From positions 241,137,809 through 241,201,808 of the forward strand of contig JAUMIR010000002.1 in assembly GCA_030847615.1 (NCBI GenBank): a DNA stretch of 64,000 nt, read 5' to 3'. Made by a program: the position numbers and the translations under genes. This document shows, piece after piece, positions 1-10,215 of the stretch (its first letter is position 1; each line of letters opens with the position of its first letter). The stretch is from Gambelia wislizenii. Its lineage: Eukaryota; Chordata; Lepidosauria; Squamata; Crotaphytidae. The notes beneath the pieces were generated by a model. That model saw nothing but the letters and a program-made list of their open reading frames with translations, was not told the DNA's origin and did no database searches.

Positions 1-397
1 CTGGCCTGTAATAGCTGCTGGCATCTGCTTGATTTATAGCTGATGCTGAATCTCATTTCTTAGGAGCCTTTTGCAACTGCTTGTAAATACGCTCCATCTT
101 GTTCAGGAGCCGCATCTTGTAATACTGCTTGCCATTATTCTATTGGGTCACTTTAAATGTTATATTTTGAGATTAAGACACTGTGTGGCATTAAAAACAG
201 GCAAATGTTTGAATAAAAACATGAAAGTGCCATTCCTGTAAAGAAATTGGTGCAAAGGAATGTTTAAGTCAGTAATTCTGTTGTTGCTCACATTGCCCAG
301 TTTCCCAAAAGGATCTACAAAAGCTGATGCCTTAATGCATATTGTTAGGCTTTAAGGTGTCACAAGACTTTTGCCGCTGGGTGTTGCTGCAATATAC
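1..397. other. no recognised feature
   Basis: AT-rich sequence with no convincing coding frame and no repeat family that I recognise. Confidence 0.4.
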
Positions 398-518
398 CAG
401 GGGAGGGAATCATGCAGTCCTCCAGGTGTTGCTGGACTGCAACTCCCATCAGCTCTTGTCAGCATACCAGTAGTGAGAGATGCTGGGAGTTACAGTCCAA
501 CAACATCTGGAGGCCCAC
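398..518. repeat. hAT-type MITE (CAGGGG...GGACTGCAACTCCCA family)
   Basis: A short foldback: the left half reads toward 'ctccaggtgttgctggact' and the right half carries its inverse ('agtccaacaacatctggag'). This is the pattern of a very common sauropsid hAT MITE that begins CAGGGG. The arms are diverged, so the copy is old. Other copies or pieces lie near 1024, 12240, 33005, 36100, 36450, 38540, 41400 and 43471. Confidence 0.6.
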
Positions 519-1023
519 ATAATTCCCATGCCTGCAATAAACTAACATGGCTCCTGGATTCTACTCCTTGATTTGCCAGTCTCCAAAGCCCTTGATCCCT
601 TAGCATAAGCATAGATCTTTGAGTCTTTTTTACAAAAACAAATTGCATTCCATGAATAATTTTCTGGGCAAGATGGGTTGCTACCATTGGAAGAACTGGG
701 ATCCCATCCACATGGATCTACATGTAATCTATCTGTAAATAATCTATTATTTATCTGTGATTTTGACTCTTTTAAATTTTATTGTAATTGTTTTAAATTT
801 ACTATTTCTATTTTTGGAAGCCACCTTGGGTCCCACTTTGGGAGAAAGGAGGCATATAAATGAAAACAAACAAATATTTGATAGGGTTTTATGGTGCTAG
901 GAATGTCTTTAGAAGCACACGGGATTAAATAGCTGAAGGCAACTGAATATGTTTGGTAGCACTTAAAAACCCAAATGGGGTCTGTAAGCATGCATTACAC
1001 ACAATTACAACTCATGAACATGA

Positions 1024-1125
1024 CAGAGCTGGGCAACCTGTGGGCCTCCAGACACTGGTGGACTGTAGTTTCCATTAGCCCTAGCCATTAGCCAACATTG
1101 CCAATGGTGAAGGCTTGTAGGACCT
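1024..1125. repeat. hAT-type MITE fragment
   Basis: The left half resembles the copy at 398-518 ('gggcctccagacactggtgg' followed by 'ccctagccatt'). The right arm is degraded. Nothing is recognised between here and 1640. Confidence 0.5.
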
Positions 1126-1639
1126 GCAAATCAACAGTAGTAGGAGAGTCACACTGACATATGAAGAGCCCTGCCAGATTGGACCAAAGGCTGGCACCCT
1201 TTCCCACTGTTGCCCCCCAGAGACCGATGCTCAAAGATTACATGCAGGATGACCCATTGTGACCAGTACCCACTGACAGCTTTATCCTCGCCAAACATGT
1301 CTAATCTCCTTTTAAAGCTACTGTAGCTGGTGGCCCTCACAGCATCTCAAGCAAATTTGTGGAGTAATGCCTCTCCCCCAACTGCATAAAAATTATGGAT
1401 GTTATATACCCTCCTTCTCTTCCTGTGCTCCAACAGCTGATGGTGCAGAATAAATCTTGTTTGTTTCTATCCAAAGCTGAAAACATTCTCAAGTGTGTAC
1501 ATGGTTTCAGTGCCCTCTAGTGTCTAGAAGCGGTGAAGCCATATTCTCCCTCTTTCCCTTGTTAACTGCCCTTGAGTTGACTTGACTCATTGCTCTGCTC
1601 ATGAATCATAGTATCACTCTCTGGCTTTTCTTTGCAAAC

Positions 1640-3915
1640 GAAGATTCAGGAAGGACTCATCCCGCACTTTCTGCAAGCACGCTGATGACTAAAAAGGCCA
1701 ATCCGAGATAAACAAGTCCGGTTGCAACTGGGTGATGTTTCCAGGTTGTGATTCTTTCTGCGTTGTCGTTTCTCTTCAAGACTTGTTCGGCGTGAGTTCT
1801 CAAATAAGGCTGCAGCATTGTGGATAGTGCGTCTCCATGTTTCCTGATGTGAGGTCAGAGCGGACCATTGTTGGTGATCAATTTGGGCGAGCCTGAGATG
1901 TTGCTTCAGGGAGTCCTTCTATCGCTTTTTTGGAGCGCCCCTCTTATGCTGACCCGTGGAGAGTTCAACGTAGAGTAATATTTTTGGTAGGCAGTGGTCC
2001 TCCATCCTAGAAACGTGCCCTGCCCAGTGCAGACGTGTTCTCAATATCATGGCCTCAATGCTTGTGATCCCTGCTTGCTCAAGGACAGCAACATTCACCA
2101 CATAGTCAATCCAGTGTATATTTAGGATTGTGCATATACAATGCTGATGAAAGTATTCGAGGAGTCATAAGTGTTGGCAATAGGTGACCCATGTTTCAGA
2201 CCCGTAAAGGAGAATAGACAGTACAATGGTTCTATACACACTGATTTTTGTGTTTCGCCTCAGGTGTTTATTACTCCAGACTCTTTTGTAAAGTCTTCCA
2301 AATGTGCTATATGCCTTTGCTAATCTGTGATTGATCTCTTTGTCAATCTTGGCATCTAAGGAGATGATGCTTCCCAGGTAGGTGAACTGCTGAACGGACT
2401 TAAGCACAGATTTGCCTACAGCAATGTGGGGATGGTGCTGTTCATCCTGTGGTGCAGGCTGGTAGAGAACTTCCGTTTTCTTCAGATTGACTTCCAGCCC
2501 AAACAGCTCTGCAGCTGTTGCGAAGCAGGATGTTAGACACTGCAGAGCTGCTTCTGTGTGGGCAACAAGGGCAGCATCGTCAGTGAAGAGCAGCTCACAG
2601 ACTAGATAGTTTAGAGTCTTAGTGTGAACCCTCAGACGGCTTAAGTTAAACAAGCTACCATCAGTACGGTAACGTATATAGATGCCGTCTTCTTCGAGCT
2701 CTGCCGTAGCCCTTTGGAGCATCATGCTGAAGAAGATTGTAAATAAAGTTGGAGCAAGAACACAACCTTGCTTCACTCCATTAGTTATTAGAAAGGGCTC
2801 TGAAAGAGCATCCCCATATCTGACTTGACCATGCTGGCCCTCATGAGGCAAGATAATCATTTTAAGGAATTTGGGGGGACATCCTAGTCTTTCCAGGATC
2901 CGCCACAGACCTTTTCTACTCACAGTGTCGAAGGCTTTGGTAAGGTCAACAAATGTTACATAGAGACCCTTGTTCTGCTCTCTACATTTCTCTTGATGTT
3001 GTCTAAGGGCAAATACCATATCTGTAGTACTCCTATTGGCTCTGAAGCCACATTGGTTTTCAGAAAGAAGTTCTTCTGCAATAGCAGGAACTAATCTGTT
3101 CAGGAGTATCCTTGCAAGGATTTTTCTGGCAATAGAGAGCAGTGTTATGCCTCGATAGTTTGAGCAATCAGATTTTGCTCCTTTTTTCTTGTTCAGGGTG
3201 ATGATGACTGCATCTCCGAGATCTGATGGTAGTTGCCCTTTTCCCCAGCAATTCACAAGGAGTTCGTGGAATTTACCATGGAGTACATGACCTCCATGTT
3301 TCCAAACTTCAGGTGGGATTCCATAAATCCCAGCTGCCTTGCCATTTTTCATCTGCTGTATGGCCTTAAGGGTCTCTTCCAAAGTGGGAGCTATTTCCAA
3401 TTCATTTTTCATTGTTTTTTTTTAAATCATATGTTGGATAGCTGAGCCTTGGACTACTTGGTTGGCACTAAAGAGACTTTGAAATTATTCAGCCCATCGA
3501 TTCAGGATGGAGGCTTTATCAGTAATTAGTGTTTGACCATCTGTACCGTATAAGGAGCTTTGGACCTGATAAGTAGGTCCAAACACTGCTTTAAGAGCTT
3601 CATAGAATCCTTTAAGATCACCCAGATCTGCACAGTGTTGTGTCTTTTCTGCTATATTGATCCACCACTTGTTCTGCATGTCTCAGAGGTTTTGTTGAAG
3701 TTTACTACATGTGAAGCGGAAAGCTGCTTTTCTTACATGGCAAGTTGGATGGGCGAGGTGTGCCTGGTGAGTAGTTCTCTTCTTTGCCAACAGCTCCTGG
3801 ATCTCTTGGTTGTTTTCATCAAACCAGTCTTGATTTTTCTTGTGGGAGAACCTGAGGGATTCTTCCACAGACTGGAGGATACTGTTTTTGATATGTTGCC
3901 ACAGCACTGTAGGAT
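1640..3915 (-). mobile_element. RTE-like non-LTR retrotransposon, 5'-truncated
   Basis: A minus-strand LINE remnant. From its 5' side it runs through a pre-RT segment (3907-3485, two frames), a full reverse transcriptase (3412-2165) and a C-terminal segment (2101 to about 1640). The C-terminal segment has the 'WAGHVSRMED' motif and ends in a short Cys-containing tail. No endonuclease domain remains, so the copy is 5'-truncated at about 3915, where a CR1 3' end abuts it. Assignment to the RTE group rests on RT motifs and gene order that I recognise; the exact clade is uncertain. Confidence 0.8.
2165..3412 (-). CDS. reverse transcriptase frame of an RTE-like LINE
   Basis: A continuous frame of 415 codons without a stop. 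It encodes the LINE reverse transcriptase that copies element RNA at a nicked chromosomal target. Visible RT landmarks, in order: 'KNGKAAGIYGIPPEVWKHGG' (fingers), 'NYRGITLLSIARKILARIL', 'AFDTV' preceded by 'VDLTK' (motif A Asp), 'GVKQGCVLAPTLF' (motif B) and 'LLFTDDAALVAHTE' (motif C, with FTDD in place of the usual FADD). The thumb region follows ('YLGSIISLDAKIDKEI') and the frame breaks after 'LLYGSETWVTYCQHL'. The true protein would continue into 2101-1640. The start methionine is only the first ATG in the frame; endonuclease-RT polyproteins normally begin far upstream. The long open frame suggests fairly recent insertion, but the copy cannot be autonomous without its endonuclease. Confidence 0.8.
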   Translation of the reverse strand: MKNELEIAPTLEETLKAIQQMKNGKAAGIYGIPPEVWKHGGHVLHGKFHELLVNCWGKGQLPSDLGDAVIITLNKKKGAKSDCSNYRGITLLSIARKILARILLNRLVPAIAEELLSENQCGFRANRSTTDMVFALRQHQEKCREQNKGLYVTFVDLTKAFDTVSRKGLWRILERLGCPPKFLKMIILPHEGQHGQVRYGDALSEPFLITNGVKQGCVLAPTLFTIFFSMMLQRATAELEEDGIYIRYRTDGSLFNLSRLRVHTKTLNYLVCELLFTDDAALVAHTEAALQCLTSCFATAAELFGLEVNLKKTEVLYQPAPQDEQHHPHIAVGKSVLKSVQQFTYLGSIISLDAKIDKEINHRLAKAYSTFGRLYKRVWSNKHLRRNTKISVYRTIVLSILLYGSETWVTYCQHL

Positions 3916-4125
3916 AGTATCATAGAATCATAGAATTGTAGAGCTGGACGAGACCACAAGGGCCATCCAGTCCAACCCCCTGCCATGCAGGAAATCACGA
4001 CCAAAGCATCCCTGACAGATGGCCATCCAGCCTCTGTTTAAAGACCTCCAAGGAAGGAGACCCCACCACGCTCCGAGGGAGTGCGTTCCACTGCTGAACA
4101 GCTCTTACTGTCAGAAAGTTCCTCA
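3916..4125 (-). mobile_element. CR1 LINE 3' end
   Basis: Starts with 'atcatagaatcatagaattg', the inverse of the CR1 3' terminal repeat (ATTCTATG)n. It continues through the conserved CR1 3' region ('ggccatccagtccaaccccc', 'cagcctctgtttaaagacct'). It abuts the 5' truncation point of the RTE-like LINE. Confidence 0.9.
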
Positions 4126-4232
4126 ACCGGGGTTCCCTGGAACCCTAGGGTTCTACAAGAGTTTCCTATGGGTTTGGTGAGATATTGCAACTGGAGGAAA
4201 AAATATGCATATTTTTTTTAGCTGCAGCTATA

Positions 4233-4448
4233 CAGTTGTCCCTTCATATTTGCTGGGGTTTGGTTCCAGGACCCCTGTGGATACCAAAAATCCATGAATA
4301 CTCAAGTCCCACTTATATGCAATGGCATAGCAAAATGGTGCCCCTTATCTAAGATGGCAAAATCAAGGTATGCTTTTTGGGTTATTATTTTTTTAAGAAT
4401 ATTTTCAAGCTGTGAATACTTAAATCTGTGGATACAGAGGGACGACTG
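4233..4448. mobile_element. Tigger/pogo-like MITE, copy A
   Basis: Inverted ends CAGTTGTCCCTTC and GAGGGACGACTG are flanked by TA on both sides (4231-4232, 4449-4450), as expected for Tc1-mariner/pogo elements. The body ('ggttccaggacccctgtgga') matches the Tigger-type MITE pattern I know. No coding capacity. Confidence 0.8.
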
Positions 4449-4750
4449 TAATCATTTTAAGACAGGGGTTCCCTGAGACCTGAAAATTGTTTCATGGGTC
4501 CCACCAGGGTAAAAAGGTTGAGAAAGGCTGCTTTAGACAACTCCCTGGTTAAGTCTGGCTACCTAATTACCAGCCAACTTGTTAAATTGAGCTCATTACT
4601 TTCCAAGACTGATTGTTGGTTCCACTGCTATTCTGTAGTCTTGCTTTTAAATAAACAGAGGATAGATTTTAATTGTTCGAACCCTCCACAGATGGGGCGG
4701 GGGTGACAGACAGACACTTTGAGGTGGAATCAGAATCCACTTTGCACCTT

Positions 4751-5098
4751 TAAAGAATGTCAGCCTGACACATGTCCTGCAGTCTCAGGGCTGTGGCTTC
4801 CTTGATTGAGTCTCTCCATCTAGTATGTGGCCTTCCTTTTTTCCTACTGGCTTCTATCTTACCCAGCATTACTGTCTTTTCGAGTGAATCCTGCCTTCTC
4901 AAGATACGGCTGGAATACAGCTGTCTCAGTTTAGTCATCTTGGCTTCTAGGGATAGCTTCAGGTTTTATTTGTTCTAGGATCTTTTTGGCAGTCCATGGT
5001 ATCCACAGCATTCTTCTCCAGCACCATATCTCAAATGAGTTGATATTCTTTCTATCAGCCTTCTTCACAGTCCTCTTTCCCTACATACACTAAAACCA
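4751..5098 (-). pseudogene. BovB LINE 3' fragment (C-terminal RT region)
   Basis: Minus-strand translation gives the BovB C-terminal region, including 'RQDSLEKTVMLGKIEASRKK' and 'GRPHTRWRDSIKEA'. It corresponds to the segment of the larger BovB copy around 7255-6860. The frame is broken just upstream. Confidence 0.85.
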
Positions 5099-5121
5099 AT
5101 GGCACTGGCAGATATAAAGTC

Positions 5122-5498
5122 TAACCTCCTTCCCAACATTTCACAGGTGAAAACCAGAAGACATGTGGCCAAGCAACATCAGAGTGTGGCCAAGATGGCA
5201 GAGGTTATTAATGAGGAAGAACAGACAAGCCAGGAGAGGGAGCAGCCCTTTGCTTTTGCCTGAGCCTCCTGGGAAGGTCAAGATTCTGCCCCACCTCTCC
5301 TCCCCCACTTGACTTAACTGAGTGCAAACTAATTTTGCACTTTGAACTCAGTTTGCAGCAACTCAAGTAAGCAGAGAACAAAGGGGAAAGCAGAAGGAGA
5401 AGAGAGGAGCTGGGACATTATTAAAGGAGATGAAAAAATAGGAGTACAGAGAATGAATTGGGATTGTCTCTGCCAAACCAGGACTGTTGGAGGGTGTG
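5122..5498 (+). repeat. interspersed repeat family R1 (TIR CATACCCTCCAAC-like), copy 1
   Basis: This shares its body ('gtgtggccaagatggc', 'gaggaagaacaga', 'aactgagtgcaaact') with 25148-25481, 32490-32844, 40561-40912 (inverted) and 59138-59285. The better-preserved copies start or end with CATACCCTCCAAC or its inverse, so the family looks like a ~370-bp non-autonomous DNA transposon. The superfamily is not assigned. Confidence 0.65.
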
Positions 5499-6744
5499 AG
5501 AAAGGGTATATGTAGTCATGGGCCCCTTTGCTCCATAACAGGTTGAGGGCTGGGCCAGCCCTTCCATTAGGTAGGATGAAGCAACCACTTCAGGAGGCAA
5601 ATGCTTGGGAGGCAGCAGTGGCAGTTCCCTGGCAATTCACCTGGGCACCTCTGCCCCCCACAGCCATTCCTTTCTCTTGGAAGACAGACCAGAGTATGCC
5701 TCACAGTTTATCCTGCTCTCACTAACTAGGCCACTGCCTCTCAGTGTTGTGGGATTTTTCCCCCTGTTGCCAGTGCTGACACAAATTTCAACCTGTTTTC
5801 TGTATTTGAGATGGAGCAGGGAGCCACTTTAACTTCGTCTCAGGCAGCAAAGGTCCTAGGCCACTTTTGTTGGTGTGTGTGTGTGTCTAGAGTGACACCA
5901 GCTTTCGATACACATGGTTGGATGTAGTAGCTAGTATACGTTCAGGGGCCAGGCAAGAAAAAGAAGGTATATATTCTTTAATATACTCCTTATATTGAAA
6001 TACAGAGACTTCAAAACTTCATTAGATATTGCATTTCTTAGTCCCAGGAACTACAATAATCTGAACCAGTGCTCAGAAAAGTTAACTTTTAGGCTACAGC
6101 TTCCCAAATCCCCCAGCCAGTCCCAAAAGGAAGTTTTCCATGCTCTTATCTGAACATATGGATAATTCATTGCCCTCACCACTGAAGGGCCATGGTCCAC
6201 ATATCCAGATCTAGGACTGCAAGACAGGACATCTGCATTTAGCTACCTGAGATCCCAGAGCCACCCCATTATGCTGTACCTATTTAAGGGAAGGATGAGC
6301 AGCTGTCTCATGTGGATGAAGAGCACAGGTCCATCCACCTTGCAAAGTAATGTCCGCTCTGATGGTTGCCAGCTCTCCAAGTTCTTCAGCAGAGCTCCCA
6401 CCAGGTTAGTCAAACAAGAGCTTTTAACTGGGGTGCCTGAGGTAGGGCTTCCACTTGGCATGCATCGATTGTCCACTCCTCTTCCCTGACAAGGTAAAGG
6501 CTTCATTTTACACAGGCCATTACAAGTGGTTTTCTCAGCTTCCTTCCCACTGTATGCATCAATGGCAGAACAAAATGCTGTTTAAAATCCAGTTTTTAAA
6601 TCAATTGCTGGACATTGCAATAAGGCTGATACCTGTTCAGCTTCAAACCTTCCTGCATTTTTGTGTATGCCACCTGTGAACAGACACATTTTATCTCAAG
6701 TGCAATTTTAGTTCATTCCCTACTATTTTTTCCTTGTTGTTTCT
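5499..6744. other. no recognised gene
   Basis: Only short frames with no family resemblance, plus a short (GT)n tract near 5871. I cannot assign any feature. Confidence 0.4.
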
Positions 6745-6925
6745 TGTTACCTGCTGCCAAATCAACTTCAACTTATGGTGACCCCATGAATGAGAGACCT
6801 CCAAGTCACCATGTCATCAACAGCCCTGCTCAGGTCTTGCAGTCTCATGGCCATGGATTCCTATATTGAGTCTATCCATCTGCAAAGCAGACTTCCTCTT
6901 TTCCTACAGCCTTCTACCTTGTGTA

Positions 6926-7235
6926 TGTGTTAATAGGTGCCTTCAAGTCATCTGTCAACTCATGGTGACCCCATTACTTTCATAAGGTTTTCTTACACAA
7001 GGAATACTCAGGGGTGGTTTCGCCAGTTCCTTCCTCTGAAATATAGCCTAGAGCAAATCTTTTTAAACTGTGGGTTGCAACCCCATATGGGGCCACATAA
7101 CTGAATGTGGCGGGGGGGGGGTCACAAACATTTGGCGTATATATAAAACCTCTTTTATATACCTATATACCTGGGGTTATGTAAAAATTTCTCTTGCGAA
7201 AAGGGGTCATGAGTGAGTCATGTGTTCTCATGATA
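6926..7235. repeat. SINE fragment plus hAT-like fragment nested in BovB
   Basis: 6926-7050 is a squamate tRNA-SINE tail segment ('ggtgccttcaagtcat', 'ctcatggtgacccca', 'tactcaggggtggtt'). 7051-7235 resembles a hAT-type MITE ('aaactgtgggttgcaacccc') with a G10 run. BovB coding sequence resumes on both sides. Confidence 0.55.
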
Positions 7236-7254
7236 TGGCCAAAGTATGACGGTC

Positions 7255-7693
7255 TCAGTTTTTGTTTCTAGGGAGAGAGAATTCAGGCTTGATTTTCTCT
7301 AGGATCCAATTATTTGTCTTTTTAGCAGCCCACAGTACCTGTAGAACTCTTCTCCAGCACCACATTTCAAATGAGGTGATTTTCTTCCTGTCAGCTTTCT
7401 TCACTGTCCAGCTTTCACAACCATACATAGCAATTGGAAATACCATGGTATGGATAATCCTAACTCATATTCAATGATATATCTTGACACTTCAGGATCT
7501 TGTATAGTTCCTTCATAGCTGCCCTTACAAGTCCTAGTCTTCTTATGATTTCTTGACTGCAGTGTCCATTTTGATTAATGATTGAGTCAAGGTATGGAAA
7601 ATCTTGAACTGTTTCCATGTCTTCATTGTCTACTTCAAAGTTATACAAATCATCTGTGGTCATTATTTTTGTTTTCTTAATGTTCATCTGCAA
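7255..7693 (-). pseudogene. BovB RT C-terminal region
   Basis: Two overlapping minus-strand pieces carry BovB hallmarks: 'MQMNIKKTKIMTTDDLYNFE' with 'YLDSIINQNGHCSQEI', then 'YGCESWTVKKADRKKITSFE'. They are in different frames, so at least one frameshift separates them. This is the RT thumb and connection region and is no longer translatable as one protein. Confidence 0.85.
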
Positions 7694-8966
7694 ACTTGCT
7701 TTAGCACTTTCTTCCTTGACTTTCTAGTAGTATGGTACCTTCTGCATATCTTAAATTGTTGATATTCCTTCCTCCAATTCTCACCTCATTCCTCTGAGTC
7801 TAATCCTACTTTTCATAGGATATGTTCAGCATACAAGTTAAACTGAGACAGTAATAAAATGCAGCCTTGCTTGACCCCTTGCCAATTGGAAACCATTCTT
7901 TTTCTCTGTATTGTGTCCTAACAGTAGCCTCTTGTCCTGAGTACAGCTTATGTATCGGCACAGTCAAATGTTGTGGCACACCCATTTCTTTAAGAGTGAT
8001 TCATAGTTTTTCATAACCAAAGGTTTTTTTTTTAATATAATCTATAAAGAATAGGTTGATTTTAATTTTGAATTTTTTTGGTGCACTCCATTATCCCTAA
8101 TGCCTCTTCCTTTCCTGAACCAACTTGGACATCTGACATTTCTCACTCCATATATGGTAAAAGTCTTTGTTTTAGAATTTTGAGCATCACTTTGCTTGCA
8201 AGGGGAATGAATGCCATGGTTTTCTGTACAACAATCCCTGGTGCCCCCTTTCATGGTGACTGGAATGTATATTGAGTGTTTCCAATCTGTAGGCCATTGT
8301 TTTATTTTCCATATTTATTGACAGATTTTAGTTATAACTAGAGCAGATTCTGTCTCTGTAGACACTAAGCAGCTCTATTGGTATGCCATCTGCTTCTGCT
8401 GGCTTATTATTCCAAGTGCTGTGTGTAGCTTCAATTTTACTTTCTAAAATTGGAGGTTCGTCATCATATGTTTTTTCCTCAAATGAATCTGTCACCATTT
8501 CATCTCTTTTACATAGTTCATCTGTATATTGTTTCCATCATCTTTTTTATTTCTACTTGGTCATGTAATGTGTCCCCCTGCTGGTCAAAGAGCATCTCCA
8601 CTCTTGGTATAAATTTCCCTTTGATTTTTCACATCTTTTGGGAAAGGTCTCTTGTTCGTCCTTTTTTTGTTGTCAGCTTCTATTTCTCTGCATTGATTAT
8701 TATAGTAATTCTCCTTGTCCCTGCAAACAACTCATTGAACAGTTGCATTCAAGATTCTGACTCTGATTTCTGTCACCTTTTATTTTTGCTTCTCATCTGT
8801 CCTTAACTGCTTGAACAGCTTCATCTGTCATCCATTGAGGCTTCTCTTTCTTTTTGGCAACAGATAGTGTCTCTTTGCATTCCTCCCTGACAATGGCCCT
8901 GGCTTCAGTCCAGGGTTCTTCTGGCTCCTGGCCAATTAGGCTTAATTGTGGAAATCTATTTTTCAC

Positions 8967-10140
8967 CTAATCTTTAAATTCTGTGGGGATGTTCTTCAAG
9001 TTGTATATCAGCATGATGGCTGGTATAGTGTTATTCTTTAGCTTGACTCTGATTTTGGATATTAGTAGTTCATCATCTGTGCCACAATCAGCTCCTGGTC
9101 TGGTTTTTGCAGAAAGAATCAAGCTTCTCCATCTTCTGCTTCCAATTACACAGTCTATTTGATTTCTATATTGGCCAACGAGTGACATCCATGTATTCAG
9201 TTGCATTTTTGGTTACCTGAAGAATATGTTTGTGATGAACAAACTGTTGGCCTTGCAAAATTCAGTCAGTTGTTCTCCTGCTTCATTTCTTGATCCTAGG
9301 TCAAATTTTCCTACAACCTTGAATTCTTCTCTGTTTCTTATTTTTGCATTCCAAATGCCTATGATTAACAAGAAGTCCTGTTTTGGTGTTTGATCAGTTT
9401 CCTCCTGGACTCCAGCACAGAATCTTTCAACTTTCTTCTTCTTCTGCCGCTGTAGTTGGAGCATGAACTTGGATTATGGTTATATTGGAGATTTTCAGAC
9501 AGGCAAAAATCGCCCCTTGCCGCGCGAGCAGCCTCCCGAAACTGCTGCGCGGCAAGGGTCTTTTTCGGACGACGCTGTGCCTCTAGCGAAGCCGTCCGTG
9601 TCACTTCCGTGAAGCTTGGGACGGCTCCGCGTCATATTTCAATCACGGGCAGCCTCCGTGCTTGAAATATGACGCGGAGCCGTCCCAAGCTTCACGGAAG
9701 TGACACGGACGGCTTCGCTAGAGGCACAGCGTCGTCCGAAAAAGACCCTTGCCGTGCAGCAGTTTCGGGAGGCTGCTCGCGCGGCAAGGGGCGATTTTTG
9801 CCTGTCTGAAAATCTCCATTGATGGGTTTTCTGTGAAGTCTGATAGGCATGATTCAGTCAAATTTACATTATATCCTTTGATTGCTTTTGTTACATCTCT
9901 TGACACTATTAATGCCATCACACTTCCTAGATTTTCATTTCCTGAGTAAAACACTGTGTAATTATCTGATTCAAAATGTCCTATTCCTGTCCACTTTAGC
10001 TTGCCCAACCCAAGTATTACAATGTTTATACATTCCATTTCTTGTTTTACTATGTTTCGCTTCCGATTCATGCTTCTCACATTCCATGTTCCTATAACAT
10101 GTGCTGAGCAATTTCGGACTTTCCTTTCACTTCTGAGCAC
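8967..10140 (-). pseudogene. BovB apurinic-type endonuclease region, interrupted
   Basis: Minus-strand pieces from 10140 ('SAHVIGTWNVRSMNRKRNIV', 'LGKLKWTGIGHFESDNYTVF'), 9464 ('QDFLLIIGIWNAKIRNREEF') and 9206 ('QYRNQIDCVIGSRRWRSLIL', 'KTRPGADCGTDDELLISK') are consecutive segments of the BovB exonuclease-endonuclease-phosphatase domain. The palindrome at 9487-9817 separates the first from the second. Where BovB normally has a DWN motif, this copy reads 'GIWNAK', so a likely active-site Asp is lost. Confidence 0.82.
9487..9817. mobile_element. palindromic foldback element HP1 (331 bp) in BovB
   Basis: A near-perfect palindrome: arms 9487-9642 and 9662-9817 (156 nt each) differ at one position (CGCGG versus CACGG near the HindIII-distal part of the arm), with a 19-nt centre. 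Ends are GGAGATTTTCAGAC and GTCTGAAAATCTCC. The flanking host reads TTAT-ATT before and ATT-GATGGG after; the second BovB copy reads GGTTATATTGGTGGG (54377-54391), so the insertion duplicated 3 bp (ATT). The element is very CpG-rich inside an AT-rich host. Each arm has its own hairpin (9515-9557: CCTTGCCGCGC ... GCGCGGCAAGG). No coding capacity. The superfamily is inferred as Harbinger-like from 3-bp duplications and from end similarity to the 560-625-bp elements. Confidence 0.93.
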
Positions 10141-10215
10141 ATCAACAGTTTTTTTCCAGCTTCAGTTGCATCATTAGCCACAGTGCTACTTGTGGTTGTC
10201 CTCTGCTGTATCCCA

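Larger units (their letters stand above)
6745..10215 (-). mobile_element. BovB (RTE clade) LINE, nearly full length but decayed
   Basis: A minus-strand BovB copy. Its 5' region is at about 10200-9830 (endonuclease start 'IGTWNVRSMNRKRNIVKQEM'). The middle of the endonuclease is at 9464-8967, RT pieces follow down to 7255, and the 3' end is at about 6745 ('gtgaccccatgaatgagaga' in the plus strand is its inverse 3' UTR). Many stops and frameshifts break the frame. Two insertions interrupt it: a SINE/hAT pair (about 6926-7235) and a 331-bp palindrome (9487-9817). A second BovB copy at 53935-54960 shows the uninterrupted sequence. Confidence 0.88.

Noticed and set aside
6243..6506. 87-codon minus-strand frame as a small gene
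   Set aside because: No recognisable domain, an overlapping 72-codon frame on the other strand, and no supporting context.
9749..9949. Open frames reading through the palindrome HP1 in both directions
   Set aside because: They arise from the GC-rich, stop-poor palindrome and from BovB sequence read on the wrong strand; no protein family is visible.
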